Positions 58,286-64,000 of a stretch of 64,000 nucleotides of DNA are shown here, one piece after another. This stretch comes from Ophiobolus disseminans (lineage: Eukaryota; Ascomycota; Dothideomycetes; Pleosporales; Phaeosphaeriaceae): assembly GCA_010093685.1 (NCBI GenBank), contig MU006216.1, positions 3,094,487 to 3,158,486 on the forward strand, in the 5' to 3' direction. Each line of letters starts with the position of its first letter. Within the stretch, counting starts at the first letter, position 1. Below the pieces are notes generated by a model that was not told the origin of the DNA, made no database searches, and worked only from the letters and a program-made list of their open reading frames with translations. The translations under genes were made by a program, and so were the position numbers.

Positions 58286-59229
58286 ATGCTTGACGAAGAG
58301 AAATATTTCGAGGATAGTGCTAGCTATGATGGCGATGACCCAAGACAGGTACTACTTCAAAGGGAAGTCCTCCGCAGTACAAGCGGACAAGGTGTATCGT
58401 TGCATATCGTCTCGCTGTACTCGGTAATTCTTGTCCTATTGAGTACATTCGTCGTTGTTTTTACCAAGCGAGGCGGCTTGTGCCACAATCCTTCATTAGG
58501 ACTTTACTGTATGTGCGCTGCCCGAAAAAACTCAGCACAATCTGCTAACTCGTTCGAAGCTCCTGCGAATGGCGAAGTGAAGTACAAGACGGAGACGTTC
58601 GATGGCTACTTCTTCGAGCCTTCGCCCTACACACGGGTCAGCAAGGAAGAGAAGAACAAGAACTGGGAAGCTTTGTATGAATGTAGGTGCATTTCAGAGG
58701 ACGTGAAGGAGACTTCAGTTGACGTTTCACTCAGTCGGAATCTCCGGGATCCCACGAGCCGAAGCTGCAAAACTCACCAACGAGACTCTGGCCAATCCCG
58801 ATAACCCAGACGAATACATGATTCAACTCGAAGTCTTCCACAATCTTCATTGCCTGAACATGATTCGAAAGCAGCTCTACCCTGACGAATACCCTGAACT
58901 TTGGGAATATTGGGAGAACGGAACGGTTAACCATTTCACACTGCAAGCGAAGCATATTGGTGAGTGGATGAATGCACATCTTCTATAGCCGGAAAGGTTA
59001 GTCTAACCAGAGGATAGATCATTGCATTGATCAATTGCGGCAGAGCTTGATGTGCAATAGCGACGTCACTCCTGTAGTCTTTGGGCACAATTTCTTTGGT
59101 CGAGGCATCTATCCGAAGTTGATCGCGACACATACTTGTCGGGACTTTTACGCCATTTCAGATTGGGCGAAAGCAAGAGAGGTCGAGAACTACAATGCGA
59201 CTGGTCAATTCCATGATGTACATCGATGA
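58286..59229 (+). CDS. UstYa-family (DUF3328) oxidase/cyclase 4
   Basis: Four exons (58286-58508, 58560-58682, 58735-58959, 59018-59229) give 260 residues. An acidic N-terminus is followed by one membrane span (VSLYSVILVLLSTFVVVF, ~43-60). HNLHC (151-155) and HIDHC (189-193) are intact; the second is created by splicing across intron 3. Intron 1 is a multiple of three and open, so unspliced reading would still look like protein. It is divergent from the precursor gene, the closest partner in the cluster, and so the leading candidate for the first oxidative step. Confidence 0.9.
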
Positions 59230-59381
59230 TCGCTTAGCGTAATACAAACATCTTAGATTCTCTTACCCATCTCCGGACATTGCCGGCATGCAAGTTGAAG
59301 CGTTTCTGAAGACATATTCCCTTCTGTGAGCTCAGTACCTGGCACGTAATAGAATTTAGCTACGCAGTGACATTAAAGCGG

Positions 59382-60642
59382 CTACACAAGGACCATAGCC
59401 TCAATGACGCCTTCGCGATTGCTCTTATCTCTCGAGTACCAGAATTTCACCAGCTTCAGATTCACTGACTCCAGCAACGCCTTCCACTGCGACTCAGATC
59501 TCTCCATAGCTGCTAGGACACACATCATTGTGATGTCTGCGGCTGCATAGAATGGCGGACATCCCGCATCAGGAAGTATCATCTCGTTCAACAGAAGCCG
59601 AGAGTATCCAGGCGTCATAGCGGCAGCGGCGTGCTGGAGTATGATACGGCACTGTTCGTCAGAGAAGTCGTGGAGAAGGAAGTGGGTGTAGTAGACTTTG
59701 GCTCCTGTGCAGTGTCAGTCAACCGGTCTATTGCGGGTACGCAATTCATGACGCACCGGTAATTTGTTGGGGCTGGAACAAGTCTTGCGACAGTGTTGTG
59801 ATACCGGGCGAGATATCTGATAGCGGCTCGATGACACGTGGAAGATCTTCCAATGCCAGGAATCCCGCGGTTTGCGGAAACTTGTTCAAGAATGCAGTGA
59901 TGTCTCGACCGGTGCCGCCACCCATATCCACCAACAATGTTCCCTGGGCCTTGCCAAGCGGGTCAAATTCTCGAAGAATGATATCTCGAACAGGAAACCA
60001 GTCCAGCCATCCCATTTTAGTTGAGCGGTTTCCGGCTTGGTACGTGTTGAAGTTCTTCAGCTTCCGTGGGTCGTCATGAATGTACTTGAAGAATGGAAGA
60101 TCAGTCTCAAGGGCGTGTTGAAACGGGCCGTTACTCCCGTCCGTAGGGTTTTGATAGCCAATGGATTTGAGGTATGAAGGAAGCTTCGAGCAAACGATAG
60201 CCGCGTGCTCGGTGCTATGCAAAAACCCCGCTTCGATAGTCGGCTTGGTTATAGCCATGGTCAATGGTGTGGGCGCGTAGGTTGCGTACGATGATGTTTC
60301 CTTTGCATATCCAATTGCAGTAATAACTCTCATTATGCGCACGATGAGTGCCTCGTCTGCGCCGCTTTCTGCAGCAAGATGTCTATAAGAGACACCATCT
60401 GCGCCATGGGCTATAATAGAGTGGAAGACGCCGAGATCGATGCCAATGCGAAGACAGGTGTTATGCGAGTGTGCCTGGATACTTTAAATAATGGGAGACG
60501 CAAGCTCGAGTACACTTTCACACACCTCAAAAGCTTGCGAGAAGGCAACTTCATCTGGATTTTGGATCAAAGAAATTGCCCCACGGAGGCGGCGAAGCAG
60601 CCAGCTTTGGAGCTTTTCGCGTAAAGTTTGAATCAGACCCAT
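59382..60642 (-). CDS. Plant-type O-methyltransferase
   Basis: Three exons (60642-60526, 60474-59757, 59704-59382) give 385 residues. An N-terminal helical dimerisation region leads into the winged-helix part (CLRIGIDLGVFHSI, ESGADEALIVRIMR). The SAM-binding motif is LLVDMGGGTGRD (~221-232). Further family motifs are LLHDFSDEQC and LNEMILPD near the C-terminus. Class I SAM-dependent enzymes of this type methylate phenolic or other hydroxyl groups and are frequent in fungal secondary metabolism. Intron 1 separates the first 39 residues; an additional upstream exon cannot be excluded. It shares a 236-bp divergent promoter with the UbiA gene. Confidence 0.88.
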
Positions 60643-60802
60643 TGAGTGCCCAGCAGCTTACACTGACTCTATTTTTCGACTCGCATTAGTTCTGGAGAGT
60701 ATTGCGGATGCTGTATGATTTTGAAGCGATTGTAGATATCCGAAGCCGCGTGTACCTTCTGAAAGATCCGACCGGGCAAGCTGTAGGGCTTGGAAAGCAC
60801 GT

Positions 60803-60814
60803 GGTAAGCTTACC
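60803..60814. promoter_or_regulatory. Perfect palindrome GGTAAGCTTACC (site 3)
   Basis: Lies in the OMT/UbiA divergent promoter, about 70 bp from the UbiA start and 165 bp from the OMT start. Identical over 12 bp to site 1. Confidence 0.65.
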
Positions 60815-60878
60815 GGGTTAAAGCGTTATCACAATACAGCCAACTAAGAACTATACAACACACCGCCCACTGAACATA

Positions 60879-61981
60879 ATGACCTTCTCCGTTTCATCTA
60901 CTTGGAATAGATTGCCCGTCAAGATGTCGCACAACAAAGACGTTCGTTCTCCAATCCTCACCAAAAATGAACCCACTTTTCCGAGCTATCGACCACCCAC
61001 GACAGGTTTTGTTTCATACCTACCTTCTTCATGGGTGCCATATGCGCAGCTAATGCGCCTGGATCGCCCGGCGGGATTCTATGCCTTCTACTTCCCGTAC
61101 CTAGTCGGTCTGGCCTTCGCAGCTGCAAACGCTCCCATCCGACACGCGCCCGAAGAGCTCATGAGATATGCCGGGTTATTCTTCGTCTGGTGCATAGTCC
61201 TTCGAGGAGCTTCGTGCACTTGGAATGATAACCTGGACCAAGAATACGACCGAGCCGTGGCGCGGTGTCGGAATCGACCAATAGCGCGAGGCGCGGTGTT
61301 GACTGCGCAGGCACACGTCTTCACGGCTCTTCAGCTTCTGACTATGGCGCTGTTCCTGGCTGTCACGCCGTTTCCAGCGACTACGCATCCTGATGCGGCT
61401 TTCATCGTGGTCTTGTTCTTTATATATCCATTCGGCAAGCGGTTCACGAATTATCCGCAATTCATCCTTGGGTTTCCATTCGCTGCAGCAACCTTCATGG
61501 CCTGCCATACCCTTTCTATTGATCCAATGTCGAGGAAGATGCTGCTACCGACCTCACTTTTCTGTTTGTCCAATGTTTGTTGGACTATGATCTATGATGT
61601 ACGTCTCGAGCGCCCGTTCAAGACGACGCAGTGCTGATGACTGAGCAGACCATTTATGCCCATCAAGATTTGCAAGACGACTTGAAGGCTGGCGTCATGT
61701 CGATGGCTGTGCGCTTCAAAGACAACACAAAGCAGATGTGCTCAGTATTGGCCGTCACCCAAATTGGCTTACTCAGCGCCGTAGGTGCTTTATTGAATTT
61801 GGGGCTGCCGTACTATATCGTCACGGTTGCAGGTACGGCATCGTGCATCGCAGCGATGATTCATTTGGTGGATCTCAAGGTTCCAAAGAGTTGTGCTTGG
61901 TGGTTCAAGGCCGACTTTTGGTTTGTGGGCTCCACCATGTTTTTTGGCCTGCTTGGCCAGTATGGAATGCGGTATCTTTGA
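60879..61981 (+). CDS. UbiA-family aromatic prenyltransferase
   Basis: Two exons (60879-61598 and 61649-61981) give 350 residues. The first Asp-rich motif is NDNLDQEYD (116-124) and the second lies in YAHQDLQDD (243-251); both bind Mg2+-diphosphate in this family. About eight membrane segments are visible (YFPYLVGLAFAAA, IVVLFFIYPFGKRF and others). The length fits fungal UbiA enzymes such as 4-hydroxybenzoate (COQ2-type) and meroterpenoid prenyltransferases. No clear mitochondrial targeting peptide is seen, and the pairing with a secondary-metabolism OMT favours a pathway enzyme over COQ2. A second Met at 60924 is a possible start. Confidence 0.9.
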
Positions 61982-62431
61982 GCGCAAGGGTGGGAATAAG
62001 GGTGAGCGATCTTTCAGCAGCTCATCCTGCCCGGACGCGGCTACACACGTTGTAGAGTCGTGTTGGACGATGGGGACGAGGATGCAAGGTGCGACTAGCT
62101 CCCTCTAACGCTACCGAGGTGCCCGGCGTAACCATCCACCCGGCGTAATCATCCACTAGAACACTAAAATCAACACGTCAATATGAAGCTATTGAGCCAC
62201 GTACGATAGCTATTACTGCAATAATTGTTGGTGTTGAGTTCTACAGGCCTCTCTCTATATATATAGCTATCTATATTTAGCTGGGAGCTTGATCGCTCGG
62301 CCGTGTTGTGACTGAGATGGTTCTTGGCCTGCTGCAGCACCTGAGGCCTCTCTACTACCCTGAAGCTCTGCAACAACTCTATTTTTTAGAGCAGCCTTTG
62401 CAGCAGCCTTAGCCCTCATCTTGTTGCCCTT
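61982..62431. other. Right flank of cluster, transposon end region
   Basis: 3' flanks of UbiA and the transposase, including the 17-bp tandem repeat at 62122-62155. No gene. Confidence 0.55.
62122..62155. repeat. 17-bp tandem repeat CCCGGCGTAA(C/T)CATCCA
   Basis: Two adjacent copies with one difference, about 280 bp outside the transposase stop. Possible terminal or subterminal part of the transposon. Confidence 0.75.
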
Positions 62432-64000
62432 TTAAGTCGCTTTAAGAGCGTTTTGAAGTCGTTGTTGAGTCCTACAAGCAGCTGCTCTGGAGGCCTGTTC
62501 TGCAGCCTTCTCAGCCTTCTCCTTCTCCCTAACTATCCTAGCTTCAGCCCTTGCCTCGCGCCTTACTTGCTTAGCCTGAACCTTAGCCTGCCTCCTTACC
62601 TCACGTAGCCTAGCTGCCTCTGCTTTTTGGAGTTGTTGTTGCTTCTCCTCAGCCTCCTGGTGCTGCAGCCGATCACGTGCCTCCTTGACCTTTCTTGGAG
62701 ACCAGAATACAGCTCCACCCTGGTACTCCTCAGGTGCCTCAAGAGGCAGAGCCTTGCCTCGCTTTCTGCGCTGCCTCTCGTTAATCAAGACCTCCTTGAG
62801 GCCTCTCGCCTCCTGCTCAAGCAGCGTTTTCTGAACAGAGATTGAATGGAAGGCCTGGCTCAGCTTTTGAGCTCGTGGATCACCTCTAGCCTTGACTACC
62901 TGCCGCAATAGGCCCTCAGTTTTCCTCCAATTAGAGGCGCTCAAGTCTGAGGAGTCGCTATCACTTGAGCTGTCCTGTATAGGCTGGGTATTGAATCTCT
63001 TGAGTATCACCTCTGGCTCAAGAGGTGAGAGGCCAGTTGCCTTAAAAGCCTTGAGTATAGTCTTCTCCTTGAATGAGGCCTCCCAGGCAGCCATAAACAT
63101 TGGATAGAAGTCTCTCTTGCTCATCGAAGTGAGCCCTTGGCACCTCTCCATGAAGGCTGCTACCTGGCCTGAGTAGGCAGATGAGAGAGGCTTGAACATG
63201 ACGACGTCGAGCGGCTGGAGCGTGTGGGTTGAGTGAGGAGGATAGATCGCAAGGAGTATCCTATTCCTATCGCAGTACTCAATGAAATCCATTGTAAGGT
63301 GAGATCCATGGCCATCAAGGATAAGTAGTCGATAGCTCCGCCCAGCCTTTGGCTTTGTAGAGCAATCAAACACTTGTTTAAGCCAGGCTAAGCCTATCTC
63401 GTTGTTCGTCCAGCCTGAGGGTGAGGAGGCAAAGCGAGCTCGATGATTGTCAGGATCAAAAGCCTGTAGCCACGAGTCCTGGAGCAAGCCTGAGGCTGAT
63501 TGATATATAAGGCTTGGCTCAAGGCAAGATCCATCAGCGCATATACAGGCCAGCAGCGTTATCCACTCTCGATTGCCATCCTGGATGTGAGCCTTGATCT
63601 TCCCCTCCTCATATAGCCTCCTACTGAACACCCGCTTTGAGCGAGTGAGTACTCCTAGCATAAAGCCCTTCTCATCCATATTGTACATATTACAAGGCTC
63701 TATATTGTATTGGCTGAGCTTACTGCGTAGGAGCTCAAAGTAGAGGCTATACTTTAACTGAGAGTCAGCCTGGTGGCGTGAGCGATCGATTCCAGTGGCC
63801 CAGCGTGAGATGAGATGGATGTTGTAGCGCTGGATAAAGCGATCAACCCAGCCTTTTCCAAGCTCTCTTTTCACAATATCTGAGGCAAAGCGTCGTATCA
63901 TAGGCCGTGTAGGAGGTAAGCCTTGCCTTGTAAGGCGCTCAATATAGCGTAGGAGCTCCTGCTCCTGCTGTGGGTGGAGCGATTGCTGGTTTTGAGCCTT
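62432..64000 (-). CDS. pogo/Fot-like (Tc1/mariner superfamily) transposase, 5' end beyond window
   Basis: Open from the right edge to the stop at 62432-62434 (about 522 residues visible). The DDE catalytic regions are clear: NMDEKGFMLG (first Asp), LLILDGHGSHLTMDFIEYC (second Asp), then YPPHSTHTLQPLDVVMFKP (third Asp). Upstream sits a CENP-B/Tc5-type helix-turn-helix region (LGKGWVDRFIQRYNI). The C-terminus is a basic coiled coil rich in Lys/Arg/Ala. The frame has no stop or shift over the whole visible length, which suggests a fairly young copy. Any Met upstream of 63901 lies in or beyond the edge. Confidence 0.9.
   Translation of the reverse strand, partial: KAQNQQSLHPQQEQELLRYIERLTRQGLPPTRPMIRRFASDIVKRELGKGWVDRFIQRYNIHLISRWATGIDRSRHQADSQLKYSLYFELLRSKLSQYNIEPCNMYNMDEKGFMLGVLTRSKRVFSRRLYEEGKIKAHIQDGNREWITLLACICADGSCLEPSLIYQSASGLLQDSWLQAFDPDNHRARFASSPSGWTNNEIGLAWLKQVFDCSTKPKAGRSYRLLILDGHGSHLTMDFIEYCDRNRILLAIYPPHSTHTLQPLDVVMFKPLSSAYSGQVAAFMERCQGLTSMSKRDFYPMFMAAWEASFKEKTILKAFKATGLSPLEPEVILKRFNTQPIQDSSSDSDSSDLSASNWRKTEGLLRQVVKARGDPRAQKLSQAFHSISVQKTLLEQEARGLKEVLINERQRRKRGKALPLEAPEEYQGGAVFWSPRKVKEARDRLQHQEAEEKQQQLQKAEAARLREVRRQAKVQAKQVRREARAEARIVREKEKAEKAAEQASRAAACRTQQRLQNALKAT

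Noticed and set aside
1..64000. CRISPR arrays, rRNA or clear tRNA genes
   Set aside because: None seen by eye; a tRNA or covariance search would be needed to exclude small RNA genes.

Overview
This window is fungal nuclear DNA. Genes carry short GT-AG introns (mostly 44-80 bp), are closely spaced, and lie on both strands. HET-domain genes, UstYa-type (DUF3328) genes, a pogo/Fot-like transposase and a DASH-complex subunit point to a filamentous ascomycete (Pezizomycotina), probably a Dothideomycete; the class is a guess from gene style. I see no bacterial, viral or CRISPR features. Gene models were joined by hand from splice signals and reading frame.

From 1 to 46 kb the window is mostly conserved housekeeping sequence with scattered accessory genes. 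It holds an intradiol-dioxygenase-like secreted protein (cut by the left edge), a rhodanese, a double-HET protein, a C2H2 protein, ALG10, PSF2, a gene-poor stretch (10.5-17.9 kb), an SH3-RasGEF, VTC1, a Tctex-type dynein light chain and a Cys-3/MetR-like bZIP. These are followed by a CENP-N/Chl4 protein, a secreted chitin-binding protein with five tandem apple-like modules, a damaged HET gene, a divergent shugoshin-DAD2 pair, YPI1 and a REX-type RNA exonuclease.

From 46 to 54 kb the sequence becomes more accessory: a decayed kinase-HET gene, an EamA-type transporter, an F-box protein and a repeat-bearing intergenic stretch.

From 54.0 to 62.0 kb lies the main discovery, a compact biosynthetic cluster that looks like an undescribed fungal RiPP (dikaritin-type) system. 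A 129-residue secreted precursor carries seven near-identical ADWGQ-K(K)R units. Around it are four UstYa-family genes, a plant-type O-methyltransferase and a UbiA prenyltransferase. Six of the seven genes form three divergent pairs, and each of the three shared promoters holds the same inverted motif, GGTAAGC/GCTTACC. In two promoters it is the perfect 12-bp palindrome GGTAAGCTTACC; in the precursor promoter the half-sites are split by 8 bp. I infer that secretory-pathway Kex2 releases about seven short Trp-containing peptides, that UstYa enzymes oxidise or cyclise them, and that the methyltransferase and prenyltransferase may decorate them. The distal side of the cluster is flanked by a transposase gene running off the right edge.
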